Source: Pedobacter montanisoli
GTDB lineage: Bacteria > Bacteroidota > Bacteroidia > Sphingobacteriales > Sphingobacteriaceae
Assembly (NCBI RefSeq): GCF_022809115.1
Contig: NZ_JALGBH010000001.1
Coordinates: 558,001 to 622,000 of the forward strand
DNA length: 64,000 bases
Reading direction: 5' to 3'
Positions 9,148 to 18,400 of the stretch are shown here, one piece after another. How positions within the stretch are numbered: position 1 is the first letter of the stretch; the number at the start of each line of letters is the position of its first letter. The notes under the pieces are model-generated. The model searched no databases. It was not told the origin of the DNA and saw only the letters and a program-made list of their open reading frames with translations. The translations under genes and the position numbers were made by a program.

Positions 9148-9792
9148 ATGAAAGATAATATTACACCCAAAGAGCTTATGCTCAAAAAAATAAGGAAAGC
9201 GCTTCTTGAAAAAAGAGACAATCCTTATCCTAATCTGGAAGAGGCACCTCTATACAAGCCCAACGAAGAAGAGTTAGAGGTTCTTTTTGCACAGGAACTT
9301 GCTGCTGTTTCGGGTAATTTTATTTTTTGTGAGAATGGTGTGGATTTTATTGAGAACCTGCTTACTTTAGCAGATAAATACAAATGGCGTAAAATTTACT
9401 GCTGGGAGCCCCAGTTGCAGGAGTTATTAGCTCACTACGAATTTCCTTTTTACAGAGGAGATAAAGACTTTGAACAAGCCGAAGTAGGTATTACTATGTG
9501 TGAGGCTTTGATTGCCCGCAATGGTTCTGTAATGGTGAGCAATGCCAATGCCGCTGGTCGCAGGCTAAGCATATACCCACAGCAGCATATTGTTATTGCG
9601 CGTACTGGCCAATTGGTTTTAGACTTAAAGGATGCTTTTCAGCTCTTGAAAGAACGCTATGGAGCACAATTACCTACCATGATCAGCACCATTACTGGCC
9701 CAAGTCGTACTGCTGATATTGAAAAAACACTTGTTTTGGGTGCCCACGGACCAAAAGAATTGTTTGTTTTTATGGTAGATGATTTTTCTTAA
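9148..9792 (+). CDS. LUD-domain protein (LutC/YkgG family)
   Basis: The 214-residue protein has the LUD fold signature: an N-terminal helix rich in Lys/Arg (ELMLKKIRKALLEKRDN), then YKWRKIYCWEP, EVGITMCEALIARNGSVMVS and a C-terminal ITGPSRTADIEKTLVLGAHGP. The last segment matches the conserved end of LutC-type proteins, which belong to the L-lactate oxidation complex LutABC. LutA and LutB are not nearby, so the reaction here is unknown; in Bacteroidota this stand-alone form commonly sits next to ftsH. It has its own promoter after the ftsH terminator. Confidence 0.85.
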   Translation: MKDNITPKELMLKKIRKALLEKRDNPYPNLEEAPLYKPNEEELEVLFAQELAAVSGNFIFCENGVDFIENLLTLADKYKWRKIYCWEPQLQELLAHYEFPFYRGDKDFEQAEVGITMCEALIARNGSVMVSNANAAGRRLSIYPQQHIVIARTGQLVLDLKDAFQLLKERYGAQLPTMISTITGPSRTADIEKTLVLGAHGPKELFVFMVDDFS

Positions 9793-9887
9793 GCGCTATT
9801 TTCTTTCATTTCATTTATAGCATATTTAAAAAATATATCTTATATTTAAACAGAATACCAAAGCGGTTTTTGGTTTAAATTTTAAAT

Positions 9888-10955
9888 ATGCCCATATATT
9901 CAACAATTATTGGAACAGGAAGTTATATTCCTGAGCAGGTAATAAACGGTTCTTTCTTTGCCCATCGCGTATTTTACGAGAATGGAGAGCTTATTCCCAA
10001 GGCCAACGATGAGATTATCCAGAAGTTTAGCGAAATCACCGAGATTGTTGAACGCCGTTATGCAGACGACCATCTGTTAAACCATGATATAGCAGTTATT
10101 GCAGCCCAAAATGCCCTTAAAGATGCAAAAATTGACAAAGAAAGTCTTGACCAGATTATATTCTGCCACAACTTTGGCGACATCCGGCACAACAGTAACC
10201 GTGTGGATATGTTACCCGCGCTTGCGGCAAAAGTTAAACAAATTTTAGACATACAAAATCCCGATTGTGTTGCTTACGACTTGATTTTTGGCTGTCCGGG
10301 TTGGGTACAGGGTGTTATACAGGCCGATTATGTATTAAGAACAGGTGACGCAAAACGCATTATGGTTATAGGTGCCGAAACTTTATCTCGCATAGTAGAT
10401 CAGCACGATAGAGATTCTATGATTTTTGCTGATGGAGCCGCAGCCATAATCTTTGAAGGAAAAACTTCAGAACAACCTACCGGAGTGCTTGCCCATAAAA
10501 GTCAAACCTATGCAGCATATGCCTCGCTATTAACCATGGGCAAGAGTAATAACCCGGAGGAAAACAACAATAATTTATACATTAAGATGAACGGGCGAAA
10601 GCTATATGAATTTGCTGTTGTAACTGTACCTCAGGTTGTAAAAAGTGCTATAGATAAAGCAGGGCTTGATATCAGCGATATTAAAATGGTATTTATACAT
10701 CAGGCCAATGGCAAAATGGATTGCGCCATTATGAAACGCCTGTTTAAACTTTACGAGGCTACTGAAATACCCGAAAATTTGGTGCCAATGACCATTTCAT
10801 GGCTTGGCAATAGTTCCGTAGCAACTATACCTACATTGATAGATCTGGTTCTGCACAAGCAGGTAAAGAATTATCAGGTTGAAAAGGGTGATTATGCGGT
10901 ATTTGCTTCTGTAGGAGCCGGCATGCACATCAATGCAGTAGTGTACAAGTTCTAG
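9888..10955 (+). CDS. Beta-ketoacyl-ACP synthase III family protein (FabH-like)
   Basis: This 355-residue thiolase-fold enzyme has the KAS III catalytic triad: Cys136 in FGCPGW, His271 in FIHQANGK and Asn308 in WLGNSSVATIP. KAS III enzymes condense an acyl-CoA starter with malonyl-ACP. The active-site surroundings (GCPGW, GNSSVATIP) differ from housekeeping FabH, which usually has ACAG and NTSAAS, so this is likely a side-branch paralogue with a different starter or acceptor. No acyl-carrier protein or other lipid gene lies beside it. Its stop codon overlaps that of the convergent TPR gene inside a shared CTAG. Confidence 0.88.
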   Translation: MPIYSTIIGTGSYIPEQVINGSFFAHRVFYENGELIPKANDEIIQKFSEITEIVERRYADDHLLNHDIAVIAAQNALKDAKIDKESLDQIIFCHNFGDIRHNSNRVDMLPALAAKVKQILDIQNPDCVAYDLIFGCPGWVQGVIQADYVLRTGDAKRIMVIGAETLSRIVDQHDRDSMIFADGAAAIIFEGKTSEQPTGVLAHKSQTYAAYASLLTMGKSNNPEENNNNLYIKMNGRKLYEFAVVTVPQVVKSAIDKAGLDISDIKMVFIHQANGKMDCAIMKRLFKLYEATEIPENLVPMTISWLGNSSVATIPTLIDLVLHKQVKNYQVEKGDYAVFASVGAGMHINAVVYKF

Positions 10956-12454
10956 TCAGGTAGTCTTTTTAGGCCTTGTCTGGCTTCATTTTCTATGCTA
11001 TTTTCATATTCATGATTTTTCATGCCTATAGCTGTATTGTAAAATGATTTGGCCCTAGCTACATTTTTATCTTTTTCACAGATGTTACCTGCTAATACGG
11101 CCGCTTTTGCAGCATAATAGTATTTTAAGTTTCTTCCGCTATTGATTGCATTCTGATATTGCACCAAAGCCTGATCATTTTTATTCAGATCATCATACAC
11201 CCTACCTAACCGATAAAAATATTCTGTTTTATCTTTTGCAGAAGTCAGTGCCGATGTATTTATATTGGTTAAGGTTTCCAGTGCATTATTAAAATATCCT
11301 CCATCAAAAAGAAGTCTGGCTTTTAACAACTCTCTATTAGGCATTGGAGCACTAGCCTCATTCAAAGCCTGCTTATCCTTATCATTATAAGTATATCCAT
11401 TATTTTTTACTTTGCCCATGTAGTTATAATAGCCTGAACTGTCATTTCTTAACAGAGAAATGAAGCCTAAATGCAGGTAAGTATCTTTAATATAGCTGTT
11501 GCCTTTATTGTTCTGTAAAAAAGTATCAAAATTGCCTGCTGCTCTAAAATCCAGCTTATTTAGCTTTACAACACCCAACAAATAATCCAGATAAGGAAAA
11601 GGCTGGTAAGCATTTCCTTTGGGTCTGTTTTCAAGTATATTCATGGCCTGATCGTTATGGCTATTACGTGCACATACATAAGCCTGCAAGTAGGTTTTCA
11701 ATAAACTACTGTCTGCAAAACGAGCTGTATATTTCATGGTTTTGCTATAAGCCGCCGGGCTTTTTACCACATCAGATAAAACATATGAATAGTAAAATAC
11801 TACTTCTTCGTAAAAAGGTTCATAGACAGATTTAGGCAGGTTTTCGGCTAGTTTATCTAACATATTCAAGCCTGTAGCCACATCGCCTTTTATACCAAGT
11901 GCTGCTAAAGCCTTTTTCATAAAACCATCGGGTAAAGACCCCATTACTACATTAATCAGACCTATTCCCTTACCATTTAGGTGAAACCCGGGAAATTTCT
12001 TACTATTATCCTGCAACAGATTACTTGCTCTGTTGATTTCACGGGATGCGGTATAATACTCTCCAAACCTACTGCGTATCAAAGCCCATTGTAAATTGAT
12101 TTCAGCCTGCGCGTACAAGTAATAAGGAGAGCTTTTATCATCTTTACTGATTTCGTTCAAGCGGTTGTTCTTATTGGCTTCAAGCCGTTCAAACTCGGGC
12201 TTGCTTTCATTGGTAATCAGGTAAAAATAATCTATATAGTTTTCTAGTAAAGCACTTATTGCATTGTTTGGTCTGGCCTTTCTTTCGGCCGCAACCAATT
12301 GCCTGGCAGCAGGCAATTTGAGTTCAATAATATTCTGATAGGCTTTTAAGCAGTTTGCATTAAAATCAAAATTAGCAAATGCTCCAAGAGGAAGAGCGGT
12401 GAATAATAAAACAATGTATTTTTTTTGAAGAAAATTAAGGTATTTAATGTACAT
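10952..12454 (-). CDS. Secreted TPR-repeat protein
   Basis: The 500-residue protein begins with a basic-hydrophobic signal peptide (about 1-27, ending GAFA). The rest is helical, with degenerate tetratricopeptide repeats recognisable in the last third (for example YFYRLGRVYDDLNKNDQALV and YYAAKAAVLAGNICEKDKN). Such proteins usually act as periplasmic or surface scaffolds. No catalytic motif is visible. Sequences of this type are common and little studied in Bacteroidota. The stop codon overlaps the convergent KAS III-like gene. The start ATG at 12454 gives a good signal peptide. Confidence 0.8.
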   Translation of the reverse strand: MYIKYLNFLQKKYIVLLFTALPLGAFANFDFNANCLKAYQNIIELKLPAARQLVAAERKARPNNAISALLENYIDYFYLITNESKPEFERLEANKNNRLNEISKDDKSSPYYLYAQAEINLQWALIRSRFGEYYTASREINRASNLLQDNSKKFPGFHLNGKGIGLINVVMGSLPDGFMKKALAALGIKGDVATGLNMLDKLAENLPKSVYEPFYEEVVFYYSYVLSDVVKSPAAYSKTMKYTARFADSSLLKTYLQAYVCARNSHNDQAMNILENRPKGNAYQPFPYLDYLLGVVKLNKLDFRAAGNFDTFLQNNKGNSYIKDTYLHLGFISLLRNDSSGYYNYMGKVKNNGYTYNDKDKQALNEASAPMPNRELLKARLLFDGGYFNNALETLTNINTSALTSAKDKTEYFYRLGRVYDDLNKNDQALVQYQNAINSGRNLKYYYAAKAAVLAGNICEKDKNVARAKSFYNTAIGMKNHEYENSIENEARQGLKRLPD

Positions 12455-12536
12455 CTAATTCAATTAATCGGTTACAGCAAGTTAGGTATTTATATCAACC
12501 CTAAAAACATAACTTTGTTTTATTAATTAAAACAAA

Positions 12537-12565
12537 AAAGGTCAGAAATTAGTATTCTGACCTTT
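12537..12565 (-). terminator. Intrinsic terminator after the zinc-ribbon gene
   Basis: The arms AAAGGTCAGAA (12537-12547) and TTCTGACCTTT (12555-12565) are perfect complements with a seven-base loop; on the minus strand the hairpin ends in a U-run (CTTTTTTG). Confidence 0.9.
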
Positions 12566-12588
12566 ATATTTTTTATAATGAAAGCTTA

Positions 12589-13332
12589 TTACGCTTCTGC
12601 TACTTCATGTGTTAATGCTTCATCAACCAAGATTCTTCCGCAGTGTTCGCAAACAATGATCTTTTTACGCTGACGGATATCTAACTGACGTTGAGGTGGA
12701 ATTTTGTTGAAACAACCTGAACAAGAATCTCTTTCAATGGTTACTACAGCTAAACCGTTAACCGCATTTGTTCTTAAACGGTTATATGCAAATAAAAGCC
12801 TGTCTTCAATTGCATTCTGTGCTTTTTCTGCTTTTTTTAACAACGCATCTTCTTCCTTCTCTGTTTCTGCAGTAATGGTTTCAAGCTCAGTTTTTTTCGC
12901 GTCAAGATCACCTTTTCTCATTTCCAGATTAGCCTGAGCTTTATCATAGATTTCCGTTTTGCTATTGATCTCAAATCCGTATTCTCTGATCTTTTTCTCA
13001 CAAACCTGGATCTCTAGGTTCTGAATTTCGATCTCTTTGGTTAAGGCATCGTATTCACGATTATTTTTAACTTCTTTCAATTGAGCATCGTATTTTTTAA
13101 TTAAGGTTTGTGCTTCCTTAATCATATTTTTACGATTTACAATTGCATCTTCTGTATCATCTAACTCATTCTTTATTTTCTGGATACGGGTTTCTAATCC
13201 TGCTACCTCATCCTCTAAATCAGCTACTTCTACAGGCAATTCACCTCTGATCTGGCGAATTTTGTCTATTTTAGAATGTATGGTTTGTAATTCGTATAAA
13301 GCCTTTAGCTTTTGCTCTACTGTTTGTTCCAT
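12589..13332 (-). CDS. Coiled-coil protein with C-terminal C4 zinc ribbon
   Basis: The 247-residue protein has a long antiparallel coiled coil (about 10-190, rich in Glu/Lys heptads) and a C-terminal four-cysteine zinc ribbon: CSGC near 203-206 and CEHC near 228-231, with the conserved RQRKKIIVCEHCGRIL. This architecture is the zf-RING_7 family, often annotated as a nucleic-acid-binding protein of unknown role. Its start overlaps the stop of the Nif3-like gene in TAATG, so the two proteins are translationally coupled, a pairing conserved in many bacteria. A terminator follows the gene. Confidence 0.9.
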   Translation of the reverse strand: MEQTVEQKLKALYELQTIHSKIDKIRQIRGELPVEVADLEDEVAGLETRIQKIKNELDDTEDAIVNRKNMIKEAQTLIKKYDAQLKEVKNNREYDALTKEIEIQNLEIQVCEKKIREYGFEINSKTEIYDKAQANLEMRKGDLDAKKTELETITAETEKEEDALLKKAEKAQNAIEDRLLFAYNRLRTNAVNGLAVVTIERDSCSGCFNKIPPQRQLDIRQRKKIIVCEHCGRILVDEALTHEVAEA

Positions 13333-14429
13333 TAAAACAAATAATTTATGGGGTTTGTGTTATGCTCCGTTAAACGGATTGCAAAGTTAGGAAATTTTTC
13401 TTGAATATTCTCTATCAACAAATTAGATGTAAATTGTTCTGTTTCAAAATGTCCGATATCTGCTATAATCAATTTATTTTCAGCATCAAAAAATTCATGG
13501 TACTTGAAATCGGCTGTTACAAAAGCATCTGCTCCTGCTGCTATGGCTTTCTGTAGCAAAAAGCTTCCAGATCCGCCACATACCGCAATTTTTCTGATTT
13601 TTTTAGGTAAAACAGCAGTATGTCTTACAACCGCAGCTTGCATTTCATTTTTCACGTGCCTTAAAAAACTTAGACCTTCCATTTCTTCAGATAGCCAGCC
13701 TATCATTCCGGCTCCTACGTTATTCAATTCATTGGCAAGTGGATAAATATCATAAGCTACTTCTTCATAAGGATGACTTTCTAAAAGCGCAACCAGAATC
13801 TTTCTTTCATCCTGGATTTTAAAAATAGTTTCTATTCTGATTTCTTCTTCCTTATGTTGCTTCCCTGTTTCACCCACATACGGGTTGGCCTCATCATTTG
13901 CTTTGAATGTTCCTGTTCCCGGTGCATTAAAACTGCATTCACCGTAATTGCCAATTTCTCCTGCTCCCGCAACAAACAGTGCATTTCTAACCGCATCCGT
14001 ATGCGAAACAGGACAAAAAACCACTAACTTTTTCAATAAACCTACTTTAGGAGCCAGAACTTTAGCGTTTTGCAAACCCAGTTTTTTACAGATGTAACCA
14101 CTTACGCCATGTGCCACATGATCTAAATTGGTATGTATGGCGTAAAGTGAGATATTATTCTTAATGGCTTTGATCACTACCCGCTCCACATAGTTTTTGC
14201 CTGTAAACTTCTTCAATCCCTTAAAAACAATAGGATGATGGGTGATAATGAGGTTACAGTTTTTTGCAATGGCTTCGTCAACGATCTGTTCTGTACAATC
14301 TAAAGCAACCAAAGCCGCCCTGATCTCTTCATCAGGATTTCCTACAATTAAACCCGAATTATCATAGTCTTCCTGATAGTTTAGTGGTGCAAGACTTTCG
14401 AGATGGTTCGTTATTTCCCTTAACTTCAT
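13332..14429 (-). CDS. Nif3-like dinuclear metal centre protein
   Basis: The 365-residue protein belongs to the Nif3/YbgI/YqfO family. The metal-binding motif ITHHPIVFKG is present, with a second set of ligands in the C-terminal half (ADFKYHEFFDAENKLIIADIGHFETE). A YqfO-like insert domain (about 130-245) sits in the middle. Homologues form hexameric toroids with two metal ions per subunit; the physiological reaction is not settled, and the label GTP cyclohydrolase type 2 seen in databases is weakly supported. The gene is the first of a coupled pair with the zinc-ribbon gene. Confidence 0.93.
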   Translation of the reverse strand: MKLREITNHLESLAPLNYQEDYDNSGLIVGNPDEEIRAALVALDCTEQIVDEAIAKNCNLIITHHPIVFKGLKKFTGKNYVERVVIKAIKNNISLYAIHTNLDHVAHGVSGYICKKLGLQNAKVLAPKVGLLKKLVVFCPVSHTDAVRNALFVAGAGEIGNYGECSFNAPGTGTFKANDEANPYVGETGKQHKEEEIRIETIFKIQDERKILVALLESHPYEEVAYDIYPLANELNNVGAGMIGWLSEEMEGLSFLRHVKNEMQAAVVRHTAVLPKKIRKIAVCGGSGSFLLQKAIAAGADAFVTADFKYHEFFDAENKLIIADIGHFETEQFTSNLLIENIQEKFPNFAIRLTEHNTNPINYLF

Positions 14430-14445
14430 AGCCTAAAAATAAGAA

Positions 14446-14473
14446 ATCCCCATAAGCTTTAACTTATGGGGAT
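14446..14473 (-). terminator. Terminator between the TM2 and Nif3-like genes
   Basis: The arms ATCCCCATAAG (14446-14456) and CTTATGGGGAT (14463-14473) pair perfectly with a six-base loop. On the minus strand they are followed by TTCTTATTTTTAGG, a moderate U-rich tail. It separates the DUF2752-TM2 unit from the Nif3 unit. Confidence 0.8.
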
Positions 14474-14493
14474 GAAATTTATTCTGTATAAGC

Positions 14494-14865
14494 TTATTGC
14501 TGTGGTTGTTGGAAACTACCCATTCTTACCATTTGCAAGCTTTCAAAAACCATACGCTGGTTGTATTCAAATGCAATGCTTTTATGGTTCACAATATCTA
14601 CAATGGTTCCGATCATACATAAACCATAAGTTAAAAAGAACAGGATACCCATACCAATCTGGCCTACGATAAATCTTGATAAACCCGGTACAAAGAAGCC
14701 AATTACAGAGAACATCAGTAAATCGCTGGGGTTTTTTCTTTTACTTGCATATATCATTAAAAATGTACGCAATTGTTGTTCATTTAAACCGTTTGTAGCG
14801 GTTTGTAAGTATGAATATTCTTGAGGGGTTATACCCGGTAAAGACATGAAATTTTGATCAAACAT
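14494..14865 (-). CDS. TM2-domain membrane protein
   Basis: This 123-residue protein has a TM2 domain: two close hydrophobic helices (about 51-68 and 72-95) separated by a short turn with PGLSRFIVGQIGMG, and a polar segment (DIVNHKSIAFEYNQ) after them. The N-terminal 45 residues are helical and polar. TM2 proteins are inner-membrane proteins of unknown function. It lies 20 bp after the DUF2752 gene. It is the one gene in the window with a full Shine-Dalgarno sequence upstream (14874-14879), unusual for this phylum. Confidence 0.88.
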   Translation of the reverse strand: MFDQNFMSLPGITPQEYSYLQTATNGLNEQQLRTFLMIYASKRKNPSDLLMFSVIGFFVPGLSRFIVGQIGMGILFFLTYGLCMIGTIVDIVNHKSIAFEYNQRMVFESLQMVRMGSFQQPQQ

Positions 14866-14873
14866 TTTTTTAT

Positions 14874-14879
14874 CCTCCT
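14874..14879 (-). promoter_or_regulatory. Perfect Shine-Dalgarno upstream of the TM2 gene
   Basis: The plus strand reads CCTCCT, so the mRNA has AGGAGG eight bases before the AUG at 14865. Most other starts in the window have no purine-rich site, only A-rich leaders, as expected for Bacteroidota. Confidence 0.8.
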
Positions 14880-14885
14880 AATATT

Positions 14886-15176
14886 TTAAATCGATATACG
14901 TTTTTCTTTAATTGTTAAAACAGTTATTAGCTTATAAATCCGGTATAAAATCAGCGCTAGCGCTGGTATGCCAAACCAATGATACCTTAAGCTCTCATTT
15001 ATATTGGCATGGAACAACGCTGAGATCGATCTCCCTAATCCGCAACCGGGGCACCAGTTTATACCCAAATTAGCCAATGGGCATAAGGTAAAATGATGCT
15101 CGTTCGGGTTTGCCATGGCTAATATCACCAGCGCAAAGATCCAGAAAAACAGTTCAAAGTACTTACCTTTTACCAT
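14886..15176 (-). CDS. DUF2752 membrane protein
   Basis: The 96-residue protein fits DUF2752: a first helix (about 7-22), the signature CPLANLGINWCPGCGLGRS with three cysteines, and a final helix (about 68-85). The CPxCGLGR motif suggests a metal- or thiol-related role, but the function is unknown. The gene is followed directly by the TM2 gene on the same strand. These two families are often adjacent in Bacteroidota, which suggests that they work together at the membrane. Confidence 0.9.
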   Translation of the reverse strand: MVKGKYFELFFWIFALVILAMANPNEHHFTLCPLANLGINWCPGCGLGRSISALFHANINESLRYHWFGIPALALILYRIYKLITVLTIKEKRISI

Positions 15177-15394
15177 GCTAATGCCTGTTTTTATATGTTA
15201 GAAGCCTTTAAAACAGCTTTGTTACTTCGGTTTATTTAAATTTCGACGAAAGGTAAATAAAAACCGACAAATTAGCATCCTTCATCGAACAAAATTGGTC
15301 TTGCGCCTGTAACAGGTAGAATTATGCCGTTAAACTGGAATAATTAAAGCTTAAACTTTCAAGGTTACGGTGCAATGATTATTATTTTATGCCG

Positions 15395-15402
15395 TATCTT
15401 TG
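15395..15402 (+). promoter_or_regulatory. Putative -7 box of mfd
   Basis: TATCTTTG matches TAnnTTTG. It ends only four bases before the GTG start of mfd, so transcription may begin at or next to the start codon. No clear TTG -33 box is seen at the usual spacing. Confidence 0.5.
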
Positions 15403-15406
15403 AATA

Positions 15407-18400
15407 GTGAACGTTAAAGATTTAATTGAAAGATTTAAGACCGATAAACGTGTACTTGCACTGGCCACATCGCTGAATAGCCACAAAAGCAAAACACAGA
15501 TAAAAGGTTTGGTAGGCTCTGCTGATGCCTTTATTGCTGTTACAACTTATTTTCTACAACACAAACCCCAGTTATTTGTATTTCCTAACCGCGAAGAAGC
15601 TGCTTATTTTTCTTCAGATCTTGAAGCGCTTTTAGGAAAAGAAGTGCTTTTATTCCCAGCATCCTTTCGTAAAGCCTTTGAATTTACGCAGGTAGATACT
15701 GCCAACGTACTGGCCCGTGCCGAAGTTTTAACAGAACTCAATCATCATTCGCCATACGGAAAAATTGTAGTAACCTATCCTGAGGCATTGGCCGAAAAAG
15801 TGATCAACAGAAATGTATTAGAAAAAAACACCTTGGAAATAAGCATCGGCGCCAACTTAGGTATCGATTTTATCAATGAATTTTTAACAGATTACGATTT
15901 TGAGCGCAGCGATTTTGTTTATGAACCTGGACAATTCTCTATAAGGGGCGGTATCGTCGATATTTTTTCTTTCTCGCACGATTTGCCTTATCGTATAGAG
16001 TTCTTTGGCGATACAATAGAAAGTATCCGAACTTTTGAGATCGACAGCCAGTTATCGGTAGAAGAAATCAAAACACTTACCATTGTGCCTAACGTACAAG
16101 CCAAGTTCCTGACCGAAAACAACATCAGTTTATTAGAATACATCGACAAAGATACGCAGCTATGGTTCAAAGACGTGGCTTTTGCATTAGATGTGGTAAA
16201 AACAGGTTATAGAAAAGCTGATGAATTGTGGAAGGCCTTGCCACAGGCCGATAAACAACAAAATCCCAACTGGCTTGATCCAAAATTTGCTTTTACAGAT
16301 GAGAAAATGCTGGCCGACCTGTTTCAGGATTTTAACGTTGTTGAGTTTGGTAAGCAGTTTTTTTACCGTGCAGATGAAACCGTATTTTTTGACACTAAAC
16401 CTCAACCTTCTTTTAATAAGGATTTCAGCCTGCTAATCCACAATTTCAAAGAAAACGAAAAGCAGCATATCCACAATTTTATTTTTACCAACTCTGCCAA
16501 GCAAATTGAGCGTTTATATGCCATATTAGACGACATTGATAAAACCGTAAAATTTGTTCCAATCAACATTTCTTTACGTGAAGGTTTTGTTGATTTTGAG
16601 CAGAAAGTTGCTTTTTATACCGACCACCAGATATTTGACCGCTTTTATAAATATCAACTTAAAAAGGGCTATCAACGCAGTCAGTCTATTACCTTAAAAG
16701 ACTTAAGAGAACTTAAACCCGGCGATTTTGTTACGCATATTGACCACGGAATAGGTAAATATGCCGGACTGGAAAAGGTTGAGGTAAATGGCAAGGTACA
16801 GGAAATGATTCGTTTGGTTTACGCCGATAACGATCTGCTGTACGTTAACATCAACTCTTTAAACCGTATTGCCAAATACAGCGGCAAAGATGGAACCGTA
16901 CCTAAAATGAATAAATTGGGTACTGATGCCTGGGATAAGCTAAAACGCACTACCAAGAAAAAGGTAAAAGATATTGCCCGCGACCTGATCCGTTTGTATG
17001 CCATGCGTAAAGCGCAGCAGGGTACAGCTTTTGCCCCAGATGGTTACCTGGAAACCGAGCTCGAAGCTTCATTCATTTATGAAGATACGCCCGATCAGGT
17101 TAAGGCTACAGCAGAGGTAAAAAAAGATATGGAAGCCCCTCATCCTATGGACAGGCTGATCTGTGGCGACGTGGGTTTTGGTAAAACCGAAATTGCCATC
17201 CGTGCTGCCTTTAAAGCAGTTGCTAACAGTAAACAGGTTGCCATTTTAGTACCTACCACCATTTTGGCTTTGCAGCATTACAAGACTTTTTCTTCACGAT
17301 TAAAGGATTTCCCAGCCAAAGTAGATTACATTAACCGCTTTAAAACTTCTAAACAGATTAAGGAAACCTTAGAGCTATTGGCTCAAGGCAAGATTGATAT
17401 CATTATTGGTACACATCGTCTACTGAGCAAAGATGTAAAGTTTAAGGACCTGGGCTTAATGGTAATAGATGAGGAGCAAAAGTTTGGAGTAGCCGCCAAA
17501 GAGAAACTTAAAACTCTGAGGGTAAATGTAGATACTTTAACGCTTACCGCCACTCCTATTCCTCGTACTTTGCATTTTTCTTTAATGGGTGCCCGAGATC
17601 TTTCCATTATGAGCACTCCGCCACCAAACCGACAAGGCGTAAATACTGAGTTGCACGTGTTTAATGACAAACTGATTCAAGAGGCTATACAGTTTGAGCT
17701 CGATAGAGGAGGCCAGGTGTTTTTTATACACAATAGGGTAAATGACCTGCAACAATTGGGCGGATTAATTCAGACCCTTGTACCGAATGCCCGTATAGGT
17801 ATTGCGCACGGACAATTAGATGGCGACGCCTTAGAAGATGTAATGTTAGCCTTTATTAATGGCGAAAAAGATGTACTGGTCGCTACTACCATTATTGAAG
17901 CCGGATTAGATATCCCAAATGCCAATACCATTATCATCAATCAGGCACATATGTTTGGTTTGAGTGATCTGCATCAGATGCGTGGCCGTGTAGGGCGTTC
18001 TAACAAAAAAGCATTTTGCTATTTGCTAACTCTGCCCTTATCTACACTTACTACAGAGGCTCGTAAACGTTTAAGTGCCATTGAAGAATTTTCTGATCTG
18101 GGTAGTGGCTTTAATATTGCCATGCGAGATTTGGATATACGCGGAAGTGGAAACCTTTTGGGCGGCGAACAAAGTGGATTTATAGCAGAAATAGGCTTCG
18201 AAATGTACAATAAGATTTTAGACGAGGCCATACAGGAGCTTAAAGATGATGAGTTTAAAGATCTATTTAAAGACCAGCCAGAAAAACCTTTTGTAAACTT
18301 TACACAGGTTGATACTGATCTTGAGCTACATTTCCCTGATGATTACATTACCAGCATAACAGAGCGTTACAACCTTTATACCGAGTTGTCTAAGCTAGAA

